DNA from: Calliphora vicina
Taxonomy: Eukaryota > Arthropoda > Insecta > Diptera > Calliphoridae
Length of the DNA: 64,000 nt
Assembly: GCF_958450345.1 (NCBI RefSeq)
Contig: NC_088782.1
Span: 93,817,358 to 93,881,357 of the forward strand
Direction of reading: 5' to 3'
Positions 34,501 through 45,349 of this stretch are shown here, piece by piece. Within the stretch, counting starts at the first letter, position 1. Each line of letters opens with the position of its first letter. A program made the translations under genes and the position numbers. Under the pieces are notes generated by a model. It worked only from the letters and a program-made list of their open reading frames with translations. It was not told where the DNA came from and searched no databases.

Positions 34501-35014
34501 AGGCCACACGTTTTTTTGTGGTACACTTTTAAGTATGTTATTGTTCACCAATATTGATGAAACATATATGGTTTAAAAGGTTATTTTCTCTAGATGTTCA
34601 CAATATAAAAAATGGTTTAAAAATTCTTTCCATTAAAGCGGTAAAATGAGTTTTGAAAGTGGTCGTATTTTGGCCACCAGGCGATCCTAGTTCACTTAAA
34701 TTCCAGGTGATAGAAATTTTTTATTCGATTTTGATTAACATTTTAAAGTTTTAATGTAAGTGCCTATTTTATGACTACTATATATAACCATTCTTGTAAA
34801 AGTTTTCGATATTACTTGCTGTAAGCGGTTAATATGTCCCGATTTCAGTAAAATCTTCAGTATGTATTTCTAGGGTTTATGTAATAATATTGTTCCGAAA
34901 TTGCATTATCAAATTGACTTTAACGGTCTGTAATGGCTTCTTGCAACATTCATCATGTTCATAAACATATTCATCAGTAGAAACTTGTACTTATCTTAAA
35001 TTTTGATAACACGC

Positions 35015-35398
35015 TGTTATTAAAATTGTTTATAAGTATGACAACATTAACGGTTAAAGCTGCTAACATTAACATTAAGCTCCTTGTAATCATTGCGGTA
35101 GTAGAACATTCTATTTATTTCCGTTAGATTATTCAATAGACTTCTAGAAGATGAAGCTGTGTATATAAATAGTAACAGAGAGTTGTGTAAATGAAAAACT
35201 GTATTACCAGCGTATTTTTAAACTGTGTGTATTAAAAGAGACTGAATATTTGAATTGATGTGTTAATTTAAATAAATAAAGAGTTGTTACAAATTTTAAA
35301 CTACTTATCGCTTTTATTTGCAATTAATTCAATACGGTTTATTTGAAGTAAAGAAACCACCGTATTATTTAAAGTAAATAAAAGATAAAAACGTAACA
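35015..35398 (+). mobile_element. Possible solo LTR
   Basis: A 384-bp segment beginning TGTTATT and ending GTAACA, flanked by ACGC and ACGT. It has a TATATAAATAG box at about 35162 and AATAAATAAA at 35271, ~110 bp downstream, the arrangement of an LTR promoter plus polyadenylation signal. No second LTR or retroviral-type coding region is present. No transcript data are available, so this could be chance. Confidence 0.45.
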
Positions 35399-35639
35399 AC
35401 GTTTTATTGAATTAAAACGAATACTTTCAAACGTTATTAATTGCCAATTCTGAAGTAACTCCGTTTAAAGAATAGTTTGCTTACTACACTTTAAAAATAA
35501 ATGGTACAGCAAATTAGAATTAATATAGACCTTTTTGAAACTTTGAGACATTAGTGACAATTCTAATATCTGTGTTAATTTAATTGCAGTTCATCTCTTA
35601 CATATTGCAACAAGCAATTAAAATGTTTACATTAATTAT

Positions 35640-36440
35640 GTGCTGTTTTTATAATACAAGCGAGTACTTTGAGGAAAAATTTCGAAATTTTTGGTTTTTA
35701 AAACGGCATTAAAAATTGGAAAATGCATATACGCTCTTAATTTTTAAATTCAAATGCATATAACTTTGGAGTCAGTCACGATTTGTAAACAATCCTTTCT
35801 TTGTTTAACATATACATTTGTAGTTAGTTCAATAAAAGAAAAAATGAGCAAATCGGGAAATATTTGGACCCGCTGTTATAAAAAAACTGGAGTTGGTGGG
35901 TAAAAATGTTGATAATTTAATTTTAAAATGCGAATATATCCTAAGCTATGAGAGATAGATAGGTTTTTTGTAGTGCTCGATGAGGAGATTCTATGTGTGT
36001 AAGTTTTTTGAAATCGGAACACAAACGAAGAAAGAGGATCGTTTTAAAAATTTATCATACCCGAGTCCTACTTTTGGAACCCCTGGCCGCACCTCTGGTA
36101 GACTCATACGGTCAAAATTCAAACCTTAAACTCGTCAACACTTCTTCTTTGCACATCTCAAATGTGCTAATTATTACGAGTTATGTATTTTGATAAAATA
36201 TTAGGGGAGACTTGTATTATTTTTTCTGAATAAAATGAAAAGTTGTGGACAGAATTTAATTACTTAGAGCTTATTTTATTTGGAACTTCGTTTTCTAAAT
36301 GTGTAATAAAAATTAAGATCGTATATGCATTTTTCAATTTTAAATGCCGTTTTAAAAGCTAAAAATTTCGAAATTTTTCTAAAAAATTATTTTTTTTTGC
36401 CACAAAAAAATTATATTTCTAAAACGACTGCGAAGATTAT
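35640..36440. repeat. Inverted repeat containing half of a Transib-like element
   Basis: Arms near 35670-35760 (AAATTTCGAAATTTTTGG, AAAACGGCATTAAAAATTGG) and 36310-36390 (complement) form a palindrome. Between them, 35990-36180 matches the right arm of the Transib-like element at 5664-6456 (GAAATCGGAACACAAACGA, CCCCTGGCC, CTCATACGGTC), and 35820-35985 matches its centre. CACAGTGG ends are not intact. Confidence 0.6.
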
Positions 36441-36640
36441 AAACATGTTAAGCTTTACTTGAAGGTAATTTCGTTGCGGAATTTCGTTTTTTTCAGTTTA
36501 TTCAATAAACTAAACTGGTTTTGATTTACGCGAATATATGTTGTGCAACCTCCTCCATTTTCGTAATAACGGTATATCTCGAAAATACGAGCTAACCTAA
36601 AAAAAGTTAGCACCACTGAATTCAGCGTACCCAAATTAGT
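36441..36640. repeat. Old dispersed repeat, second copy
   Basis: Reverse complement of 20030-20280 plus 21409-21500. This uninterrupted copy shows that the LOA-like LINE at 20281-21408 is an insertion. Confidence 0.7.
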
Positions 36641-36649
36641 TTAAGCTGC

Positions 36650-36757
36650 TGGGTATTTTATTGAATAATTGAGCAAATTATAAACATTATTTGATAGTTC
36701 GCATAATAAAAAACTGTTTATTCGATCAAAACGAAACTCGAATAATTTACCACCCTA
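36650..36757. mobile_element. Small hAT-A-like fragment
   Basis: GGGTATTTTATTGAATAATT at the left and CTCGAATAATTTACCACCCTA at the right (quoted in part) resemble shortened hAT-A ends. No clear TSD. Confidence 0.4.
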
Positions 36758-36759
36758 AT

Positions 36760-37440
36760 GTTTACAGTCAAATAAAGTAGGAAATTTAATTTAAATTTGT
36801 ATTAAAATCTGAGACTGATTTCGCCAATTTTTTTTTTTTTGTTCTCCATGTTGTTAATTCTTATTGTACATTGTTGCAATGTTACGCGTTGCAGCACTTG
36901 TTGTACAAATTTGAATATGTATGCTTCAGTGTATGTTTACCGTGAACGTGAATTTATTTGTATGTTTCTTATGTTGATGTTGTTCGTGTGCATTTTCTGT
37001 TTTCGTACTTTAACTGTCATTTTTTATTCTTCTTTTTCGTTCTGAGCTTTTGTTTAACTTTCATGTCCGTTGAATTTTATTTAACAACTAGATGTTGTGT
37101 ATCTGTCAGTTGTTTGGTGTTTTGTTTAAATTTGAGCAGCAGCAAAAACGAAAGAAAAAGAAACATTGGAAACCAGTAGCAACATGAATATAAATATAAG
37201 AAAAATGCAAAATACTTGACATCTAAAAGATACACATACAAGAACAAACAAATTATTTAAATAAAAAGCAAACAAACAACTAAAAAAACACGCAAGAATT
37301 AAAACCACAAAGTAAGAAATGCAAACAAAGTTTATGTTTTATATCAAGAGCCTATATTCAAAAGAAGCCAACACGAATTTTGGACATAATGAAATTTTGA
37401 TTCCAAATATCTTACTATAACGTTTTATCTACATCAGATA
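36760..37440. other. No gene recognised
   Basis: AT-rich; overlapping short open frames on both strands without recognisable domains. Confidence 0.5.
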
Positions 37441-37445
37441 CAAAT

Positions 37446-37754
37446 CTATATATATAAAAATGAAATGGTCCATGTATGTAATGTCATCACGTGAGAACCG
37501 CTGTAGCTGATTTTTTTATTCGATTCGAAATTTTGAGGAGATGGTTTGTAAAGAAAAAGAATTCAAAAATTCCGGGTAAAACTGGAAATTTGTTTGAGTC
37601 CATTCAACTGTAATAAAAAAGCTCCCTAAAGTATGCAGTACATTTAGATATTTTATTTGCAAATAAATAAGAATAGGCAGGTGTATGTGGGTTGGAGAAA
37701 CTTGAAGAACTAACATTAGTAAATGCTACCGGGCGAAGCCGGGCGGTAGCTCTT
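37446..37754 (+). mobile_element. Non-autonomous Helitron-like element (Lep1/MINE type)
   Basis: Starts TATATATAAAAATGAAATGG and continues GTCATCACGTGAGAACCGCT and GTAGCTGATTTTTTTATTCG, the conserved 5' region of short insect Helitron-like repeats. The 3' end has the stem-loop GCTACCGGGCGAAGCCGGGC with closing GGTAGC (37725-37750), typical of the group. No TSD is expected. Non-coding. Confidence 0.7.
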
Positions 37755-37794
37755 ATTTACTTTTATTTTAAACTAGTTTAAAATAAAAGTAAAT
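37755..37794. repeat. Perfect 40-bp palindrome
   Basis: Left half ATTTACTTTTATTTTAAACT is exactly the reverse complement of the right half, with ACTAGT at the centre. It directly follows the Helitron-like 3' hairpin. Function unknown. Confidence 0.85.
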
Positions 37795-38234
37795 TGTATG
37801 CTTATTATTGTTATTGCTATGTTAAAGTATATTTTTTCAGGGAAAATAAATATACATATAATACAAATTTGCTAAAAAGGTAGAAAATGTGTTAGATTTC
37901 CCTTTGAACAAAATATGCCATCTCTAAACATATGAATTAGTAAGATTTTATAAAATATATTTTTGAATTTACTTTGTCTATTTGAACAATATTACTTAAA
38001 TTACACAAACAGTTTTTACTCTCTTAAAAAGTACTTCTTTAAGTTGTTACTTTTTGAATATAAGCCCTCGATATGTAGGTATGTATATTTTGAAATCAAT
38101 ACTATTTATTGCCTACTTTTCAATACTTCTACACTTTTTATAATGTCATCGATATCTTGGGAACACACATTCTTTAACTTATGATATACATTATACAATA
38201 CATACACAAAAATGCATCGTGTATCTATGTACAT

Positions 38235-38499
38235 TAGAGTGGCCCATTACTGTTTGAAAAAGGATTTCATCCGGAATATTTAAAACAAAAATTCAATATC
38301 CTACTGAAATACGGTGTTAAACTTTTATAAATTAAAAAATACGTGTTTGGTTCTTCTTTTAATGATTTCTTCTTAGATCATCAAAATATGTATAGGTTCC
38401 TGTACAATATTGACCATGATATTGCATATGATATCTCCTTCCAAACTTTCTGGATTATTGAAATATCTCATGGAAATTATATACATTTGGATCACTCTA
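38235..38499. mobile_element. hAT MITE (TAGAGTGGCCC ends)
   Basis: A 265-bp element from TAGAGTGGCCCATTAC at 38235 to GGATCACTCTA at 38499. Flanks ATGTACAT (38227-38234) and ATGTAAAT (38500-38507) match at 7 of 8 bases. The open frames across it arise from inverted sequence and are not taken as genes. Confidence 0.8.
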
Positions 38500-38509
38500 A
38501 TGTAAATAA

Positions 38510-38945
38510 CATTTGTGTATTTGATTATGAAGACATCCCCAGTTAGTGAAACCCATTTACATGATTTAATTGACTTCCAAGTAGGCATACATCAAAGCGT
38601 TTTGTAACTTCAATGTTGGAAATTGCTATTTAAAAGGTTTCAGTTGTCGATTCGTTTGATCTGCTTCCATCGAGCATTTCATTGTTGTGTGGTTGAAATC
38701 ATTATTATTCTTTCATGGAATTATAGAATTAAAATTCAGTGTTAAATCTTTTTCATACAATTACTCTCACATACTTATGTAGGTATTAAAGAGGTGAACA
38801 ACATACTGAAAAATTAATGAATTGTCTTGATAACTTAAGAGTTGAGTTTTTTATAATACATTTTACATTACATTGTGCTACCGTGAAAACGTACACCAAA
38901 TGACATATATAGTAGAGGTTATGGAATTGGCTGAGTACTTTACAA
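38510..38945. other. No gene recognised
   Basis: AT-rich spacer before the 3' end of the Jockey-like LINE. Confidence 0.5.
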
Positions 38946-39092
38946 ATAGTATAATTTATTTTTTTTGTATATGTTTATTATAATATTATTCCTGCCTTTA
39001 ATTTCTGGGCCTTTCAATATATAATTAAATCTTAAAACTAAACAATTATTATTCTCTGTGGAGTGGATTATTGTTCTCTCATATTTGGAAAA

Positions 39093-39494
39093 TTAGATGT
39101 GTGGTAAATCAGCTCTACTCATCATTGAGCTGTCTTGAGTTACTGTAAGTAGCCTTGCGAGCGGGTTCGGATGATGATGTAATTTTGATAAATAAGCTTC
39201 ACAAGTTTTTCTGAACTCATCTTTGAACAAGGTTACATCTAAGTCTCTGTGGATGTTCTCGTTTCTTATGTACCATGGAGCTCCTGTCATGGTTCTAAGA
39301 ATTTTGGATAGTGCCCTCTGTATAAGATCTATACTGGTATTCCTTGCTGTTCCCCATAATTGGATTCCGTATGTCGAAATTGGTTTTAAGACTGTCTTAT
39401 ACAGGATGACTTTGCAGTTAAGGCTTAATTTCGATTGGTGGTGGATTAGCCAGTGTAAATTAGAAGCTTTTAGTGGAGCCGCTTGGCTTCTATG
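39093..39494 (-). pseudogene. Jockey-like reverse transcriptase, C-terminal (thumb) part
   Basis: The frame reads LKASNLHWLIHHQSKLSLNC, then VLKPISTYGIQLWGTA, LIQRALSKILRTMTGAPWYI, RNENIHRDLDV and HPNPLA, ending with a stop after ADLPHI. The 'HWLIGRKSKLSL', 'TYGIQLWGTA', 'ILRTxxxAPWYV.N..IHRDL' and 'HPNxLA' blocks are C-terminal landmarks of Jockey-clade LINE polymerases. Upstream the frame meets the Transib-like insertion at 39495, and coding resumes at 41256 (WRRHIEAKRLH) with one frameshift. The protein is not functional. Confidence 0.9.
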
Positions 39495-41255
39495 CACAGT
39501 GGGAGAAAACCCTAATTTAGTGGAACTAAATTCGTATCTTCTAAACGCTTGGCCAAATTAATTTCATGTATATGGAAATATTGCAGGCAAGGAGGTAAGC
39601 TAATAAAGTAATGCAAAATGGGTACTGCTACTTCAGTAGAATGAGCGGGAGAGGCTGCTAAACTACACTACCTCGGAAGAAATTCTATACTATTTTCAAT
39701 TGTAAGAAATTATTTTAATATATCTTTAAAAAAATTTAAATTATATAAGTAATTTTATTTATAGCAAGTAACTATTTAAATCTATAGATTTTGGACATTT
39801 ACCCTATTGCCGGCATAGGTCGAACTATTCATATAAAATTAAACTTTTTTTACTTTTATTAATAAGTTTATTTTTAAAAACGAATAACAATTATTAGCTA
39901 TGAAATGATTTTATTTCATTATTATAAATAATTTAGTTATAATTAAACAATGAAATAAAGAATAATTAAGCTAACTAACACTTGTTACAATTTTGTGAAT
40001 TTTTATTATGAGATTTTTAAAATTTATTTAAATTAGTCGACTTCAGAGTCTGATGAATCACTAGGAAGTAATGGATCCAACAAAAGTTGCCTAACATCTT
40101 TCGATAACTGTTCCACTTTTTATAGCTTGCAGATGAAACTAGAGATGCTAATCGGGACTGATTTTTGAAAATCCCGGGGTTCGGGATATGGTAAAGAATT
40201 TCGGGAAATCTAAAATCCCGAAAATTATAAGAAAGAAACGTACATAATTATGTCTTTACAATTGAAAGAAAATTTTTTATTTAGCAATTAATTTTTATTA
40301 GACACCAAAAAGCTTAAAATACTTGCATGAGTACATTATATAAGAACAAATAACAATAAAGTATGTACATTACGGTGGGTCGATTTTTTTGACGAAAAAA
40401 AAACCAAGAAACGATAGGTCTAAAATCAAATCCTATTTTGCGCATTTCGTCTTTTATCCAATGCTATTTCAGTATTTTTTTATTGGATAAAAGGCGAAAT
40501 ACTCAAATGTTATATTTTTAATCTAAATAAAGCACTACCATATTTAAAAGGACTCATAATTTTAAGGCAAATTTGGTATATGGGCATTTGTTTTTAGCAA
40601 CTTGTAAGTAGTTAGAATTACATAAATTTCATTTTTATATAATGTAATTACAAATAACACTTCTTATATACAATCTTAAACAAATAAGGAATAAATTTAG
40701 TACGAGATTTTACATCGTCCCAACGATAATAATTTCTTAAAAAAATTATATAAATTCACCTCGTACTTTTTCGCAGCTAAATTTTTTACCATATGTAGTC
40801 TGTAATATGGCCTTGATATTGGTAAACAAATTAGGACTGCATCTCACAGCATTAGTAACTGGCAACCTTCCGAAAATTCAAAAAGTAAAAAAATAAAATT
40901 CTATAAGAATATGGCCATTGGTTATCACAAATAGCGGAAAATATATTTTTATTTTTCTGATTTACCAAGCCTCATATTCCATCTACATAAAAATGAGTAA
41001 AAATACAACTTAAAGAAAACCTTGTACTATCCAGCTTAATAACAACTTTGAAACCAATTCTTCATAAAAAAAATGTCTGAAATATTTTTCTACATTTAAA
41101 TAGTTGTCAATACCAAACCACTGAAGTTATTAATAAATGTTAAATATTTTTAAGTACAGCAACAACTATAGATTGAAACTACATAACAATAAATCAAATA
41201 TGCGAAAGTTTTTTTTTTATTTTGCGCCACTAAATTGTTGATTTCTCCCACAGTG
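39495..41255. mobile_element. Transib-like element with CACAGTGG ends inside the LINE
   Basis: A 1761-bp element. The left end CACAGTGGGAGAAAA (39495) and right end TTTCTCCCACAGTG (41255) share a further AATTTAGTGG segment about 15-20 bp in. Perfect 5-bp TSDs CTATG flank it (39490-39494 and 41256-41260), and excising it restores LINE coding order. CACWRTGG ends and 5-bp TSDs are Transib features. The interior is AT-rich with no readable transposase, and carries a hAT-like TCCCGGGGTTCGGG fragment (about 40143-40230) and a truncated MITE (40371-40505). Confidence 0.8.
40371..40505. mobile_element. Truncated hAT MITE (GCGCATTTCGTC type)
   Basis: TACGGTGGGTCGATTTTTTT at 40371, preceded by ATGTACAT, is followed by AGGTCTAAAATCAAATCCTA, as in the MITE at 11511-11820. 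The right end is missing. Confidence 0.6.
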
Positions 41256-41927
41256 CTATGTGCCGACGCCAAGTAAGACGTCTATCTAAAGGAATGCCAA
41301 GGTATGTAACGTGGTCAGATTGTGAGATGTTCACACTGTTTAGTGTCACTGGTGGACAATTTCCTCTCCTAAGTGAAAACGTTATGTACTTGCTTTTCAT
41401 TTCGTTCACTTGTATTCTCCAATTTTTTAACCACGTCTCCACGTGCTTGAGATAATTATCAAGGTTTCTAGATGCTACATTTATGGTTAATTCTTCGGAC
41501 TCGGTACACCAGCATTGATCGCATAGTCGCTTGTCACATAATCGCCGCATTTTATCCTAAACAAGCGATCCTATAGGTAAGACTCTAGGATTTTGTGAGT
41601 ACTAAAAGGCAGTAGGCATTTAATCTTGTGTAATAGACCTTTATGCCATACCTTGTCAAAAGCCTGGGCAACATCTAGAAATATTTCCGAACAGTACTTT
41701 TTTAGTTCGAAAGATTCGAATTGATGATCTTGGATAATGTTATGACTATTTAAGAATGTTAACATTTTCCCTTGGATTATTCTCTCAAATAGTTTACACA
41801 AGCAAAGCAATAAGCTAATAGGTCCGTAGGATGATGCCAATGTCAAATCCATTCCTGGCTTGGGTATCATTATAATTTGGGAGATTTTCCAATCATTCGG
41901 AAATACTCCTAGTGACAAGATCGCATT
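41256..41927 (-). pseudogene. Jockey-like reverse transcriptase, palm domain
   Basis: In the upstream part FPNDWKISQIIMIPKPGMD, SSYGPISLLLCLCKLFER, IIQDHQFESFE and IFLDVAQAFDKVWHKGLL are readable. This is RT motif 1 to motif A, with the catalytic Asp in FLDVAQAF. AGVP (start of the AGVPQGS motif B) follows, then the sequence jumps to LDNYLKHVETWLKNWRIQVN, ITFSLRRGNCPPVTLN and VTYLGIPLDRRLTWRRHI. The stretch with the FADD/YADD motif C is deleted, so the enzyme is dead. Frameshifts and a stop separate the parts. Confidence 0.9.
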
Positions 41928-41939
41928 GAATAATACTGT

Positions 41940-42535
41940 TTTTTTTCATATTTTATTTATTGTATCTTCACAAAATAATGTGAACTATCAATAATTTGTT
42001 CAAATCTTTTGACGTTTGACGAAAAATTATGTTTAATTTATAGATCCGATCATCAGCACAGGTCTGCTGGATTCCTTCTTCTTAGTCGGATGTAGCCATT
42101 ACTTCTCATTAATGTTCGTGCAAGTGGGTTAGGGTGAACTTCTAACTTTTTCAAATATGACTCCGCTGGTTTTTTTATTTCATTTTTCACCGGGGAGACA
42201 CCTAGGTCCTTATGAATGTTAATATTTCTCACATACCAAGGCGTTATCATTCTTAATATTTTTTTTGGAATCTTTGAATTTTTTAAATATTAGAAGCTGA
42301 GGCCGTGCCCCATAATTGAATTCCATAGCACCATATGTGTTTTATTATTGAGCTGAACAGCAAAAGTTTGCAATCTAAACTCAATCTCGAGTTTTTACCA
42401 ATTAGCCAGTAAATTTGTAGTAATTTTAACTTCATTTGAGTCAATTTCGTATCTATATGCTTTTTTCAGGTAAGTCTTCGGTCTAGATGCAAACCTATTT
42501 AACTTCAGTTTGTTGAGGTATGATTATTTATTAGT
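41940..42535 (-). mobile_element. 5'-truncated LINE inserted in Jockey-like LINE 1
   Basis: Flanked by perfect 12-bp TSDs GAATAATACTGT (41928-41939 and 42536-42547). On the minus strand it ends AATAAATAAAATATG followed by AAAAAAA, a polyadenylation signal plus A-tail. Severe 5' truncation and a variable-length TSD are the hallmarks of target-primed LINE insertion. Sequence resembles but is clearly diverged from the host LINE. Confidence 0.9.
42053..42480 (-). pseudogene. Jockey-like reverse transcriptase C-terminal fragment (inserted copy)
   Basis: Minus-strand frames read IYWLIGKNSRLSLDCKLL, CYGIQLWGTASASNI, then ILRMITPWYVRNINIHKDLG, KKLEVHPNPLARTLMR and RRRNPADLC before a stop. This is the same thumb region as 39093-39494 but diverged, so it is a different insertion and family member. 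It lies within 41940-42535. Confidence 0.85.
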
Positions 42536-42547
42536 GAATAATACTGT

Positions 42548-42785
42548 GGAGATTTTCTTAGTTTAAGATTGTCCTTTATGATCCTCTGAACATCTTCTAT
42601 ACTAGCATTGATTAGTTCGGAACCTGTTCCTATCCGAACAGGTAAATCCCCCAATACAAAATTATTTGATGGGGGGTTTGGTTGGAACACATTACTTAAG
42701 TGTTCAGCGAAAACTACGGCTTTATACTTTGCACTACGTTCCCAGGAACCATCAGATTTTCTTATCGGACTTTGACCCGATAAGA
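42548..42785 (-). pseudogene. Jockey-like LINE, linker and start of reverse transcriptase
   Basis: The frame gives SPIRKSDGSWERSAKYKAVV, FAEHLSNVFQPNPPSN, then DVQRIIKDNLKLRKSP. 'PIRKxDGSWARSxxEKAxxFAxHLSxVFxP' is the Jockey-clade linker leading to the first RT block 'I..LKxxKSPGxD'. Past the 12-bp TSD the host frame resumes at 41927 with FNAILSLGVFPND, so about 25 residues of the RT fingers are missing. Non-functional. Confidence 0.85.
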
Positions 42786-42789
42786 TTAT

Positions 42790-45340
42790 AATTATTTTAA
42801 ATTAAATTTAAATGCTACTACATAGAAAAAATACCAAATCTAAATATTGTTCCTTTCCCATGTATAAGAGGGACCGAACATTTGGTCTCATTTAAAGACC
42901 ATGCATCAATTAGGTTCTGTACTGCAAACACATATTTTTTATATTTCCACGGATGCCCTCATGTTCTGAAAGTCAGGAATGATGTCGTACATAGTACTTT
43001 TTTAGGATTGTTCCGTAACCAATTCAGTCTTGGTTCAGTCGTGTCTGACTCTATGAGCTGACTTAAAGGAGAGTTGTATCCTGCAAGTATTGAAACCCGT
43101 GGAACTATTAATAACATGACATATCAGTCTCTGTACGCTGTTCTGAATGATGAGGTGTATTTTCATTTCATTTTATATTCTGATTTTCAATACTAAAATT
43201 CTCATTAATATATCTTCGAGAAAAGTAAAGTAACATACGAATATTAAATGTGATTTATTTATAAGTTTGTCAATAAAACACTTAAAATAGAATTTAATAG
43301 TCGGAATGCTTAGTATGGCATTTGCTATTTAAAGATTTTTTACTTTTTTATTTATTTATTGAATCCGCCTTATTTCCTTAGGCCTAATAGCACTGGGCAG
43401 CAAGAAAAACCAGCCTCAACAATTCCAATGAGAAATGAAAGTAGACCATTAAGTTAACAGAACTGCCAAAGGGTTTTGAAAAGTTAGCTCGAATTTAATT
43501 TTTATGGCCTCTTGAAGTTGGGCAATTTTTGATAATTTTTTACACAATGAGTCAGACGAGCAAATTTTTTCAGTAACAAGTATTCAAATCTCATAATTAA
43601 AATTAAAACAAATTGCACTCTAACGAGTGCATTGATGGACAAATGGGCCTAATCTCTGTGTTTGGCTCTGTGGGAGAAGTCCAACAAGATAATTTTATAC
43701 ATTTTTCACCGCGTAGTCATTAGCTAGTCCATTCGGAAGGTACAATTTTCGATAAATTTCACATAACTTAAAAGAAAAAATCCAGAGGTGTAGAGGTAGA
43801 TATCACAAGATATAGGCATCCAGTTGGCAGGTCCGGAACGCGACATTAATTGCTTAGCTCGGAAGGTCGGTGATGTACACCATATGTTTCTAGAATTTAA
43901 CCTCCTATTTCCTATTTCATTCCCTCTGGATCCGCGCTGATTCTGGGTCCTCATTCTGGTGCCCAATATTTTAATACTATATCAATGATTTAAAAATGAA
44001 GCGATAATCAAAATCAAATCTGAAGGATTTTCTTTAAAATATTTGTGTACCACTACTTTCTTCTCTTTAGCCTTCCTTAGAACATTTATGGAATATTAAT
44101 ATTTATATAAATGATTCATCATTTCTTTCCTTGATTCTAATAAAATATCACATGCTTAGTTTTATGACTAATTCTTTGTGCCACTCGTAGTCGTAACAAT
44201 GATGAATGTTTGATTTTGTAGCAGTCTGTTTAAGTAGTCGTAATATAAATAAATTGTAAAATACATATTTCCCTGCAAACCTTGTACTTCATTATGCATC
44301 GCACGATTAATTTCATATGGGCGCTATTAAGAAATAAAATAAAACTCTAGAAAAGGAAGAATTAAAAAGCAACACCAGCCGCTTAAGATTTAAGAAGTTT
44401 GTACTGAACATACATAGATACATATGTATGTTAATGTATTTGCTGTACAATATATAAATACAATAATAAAAACAATTTAACATGTGCATGCATGTAATGT
44501 CACATTTTTCATAACAATGTTGCCGTGAATTGCCATTTGATTGTGAATCCATAAGTGAGTGAGTGAGGTTGGTCTTTAATAAAATGCAACACATGCAACA
44601 AACAACACACATGCCACCAAGCTGTACAATTGCCGAATGCATTTAATAATAGTGAAACATAAATTTAAAATATGTCACATGAGGCAAACACTACAAATTA
44701 ACCAAGAACTATGCATGAGAGAAGTGCAACAAAGAACCGAATACAAATATGCAAAGAAACTAAATAATAAAAAATAAATATCCATATAGATACGCACATA
44801 TGTACATACAACTGAATGCGTATTGTTGAAAACATTTTGTGAGGTTACAAATACAGCACCATAAATCAGTTAACAAGTCATAATAATTGCTACTTTATGC
44901 GTAATTACAAGAAGATCATGCCATGCTACTGTCAGTGTATTTTATATACTTTGCTCAGATCTTTAAAAGAATTCCCTAATTAACACCGACAAACAATTAT
45001 AAACTGACATGTTTTATGGTGAAATCTAAATACGCGAAACAAGTGAATGCTCCAAAGCATTGCTCTCTTATGTGTTTCTTACTTTACATTCTCAAGAATC
45101 ACTGGCTTTTTAATTTCTCTTTCGTTCTCTGAACTTTCCAATGTACATACATATCTTCCAAAACTTTTGTTGCGCCAAATTAAAAGACCCCTTTCAATTT
45201 TTAAATATAAATTTTGATTTGTACATATCCATAGATTATCTGCAGGCAAATTTTATTCGCTTTGATAGTAAACGATTTTGGATATTTGTATATTGCGTTT
45301 CTCATTGATCTTGCATCTGAGACATTTAAATCAGACCCTT
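42790..45340 (-). other. Mostly unrecognised; possible degenerate coding patch at 42840-43110
   Basis: A minus-strand frame over about 43110-42840 reads ILAGYNSPLSQLIESDTTEP, then RLNWLRNNPKKVLCTTSFLT and YVFAVQNLIDAWSL with a stop. It looks protein-like but matches no family I can name. A 80-codon minus-strand frame at 43724-43966 is also unassigned. The rest, including a GTGAGTGAGTGAG tract near 44555, is AT-rich spacer. Confidence 0.35.
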
Positions 45341-45349
45341 ATCTAGTCA

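Larger units (their letters stand above)
38950..42785 (-). mobile_element. Jockey-like LINE 1, interrupted by two insertions
   Basis: Minus-strand LINE spanning reverse transcriptase segments at 42785-42548, 41927-41256 and 39489-39093, with an AT-rich 3' tail to about 38950 (an A-run on the minus strand near 38960-38970). It is interrupted by a second LINE (41940-42535, 12-bp TSD) and a Transib-like element (39495-41255, 5-bp TSD). Removing the insertions rejoins the coding order. The endonuclease half was not recognised upstream, so the copy is probably 5'-truncated. Confidence 0.85.

Noticed and set aside
35160..35175. TATATAAATAG as promoter of a host gene
   Set aside because: No coding sequence downstream; the LTR interpretation fits better.
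39223..39561. 112-codon + strand open frame
   Set aside because: Antisense shadow of the Jockey-like thumb region, and it crosses the Transib-like insertion boundary.
43666..43684. CTCTGTGGGAGAAGTCC as another Transib-like end
   Set aside because: No partner end or 5-bp duplication found.
43724..43966. 80-codon minus-strand open frame (Arg/Asn-rich)
   Set aside because: No family recognised and no supporting context; left as unassigned.
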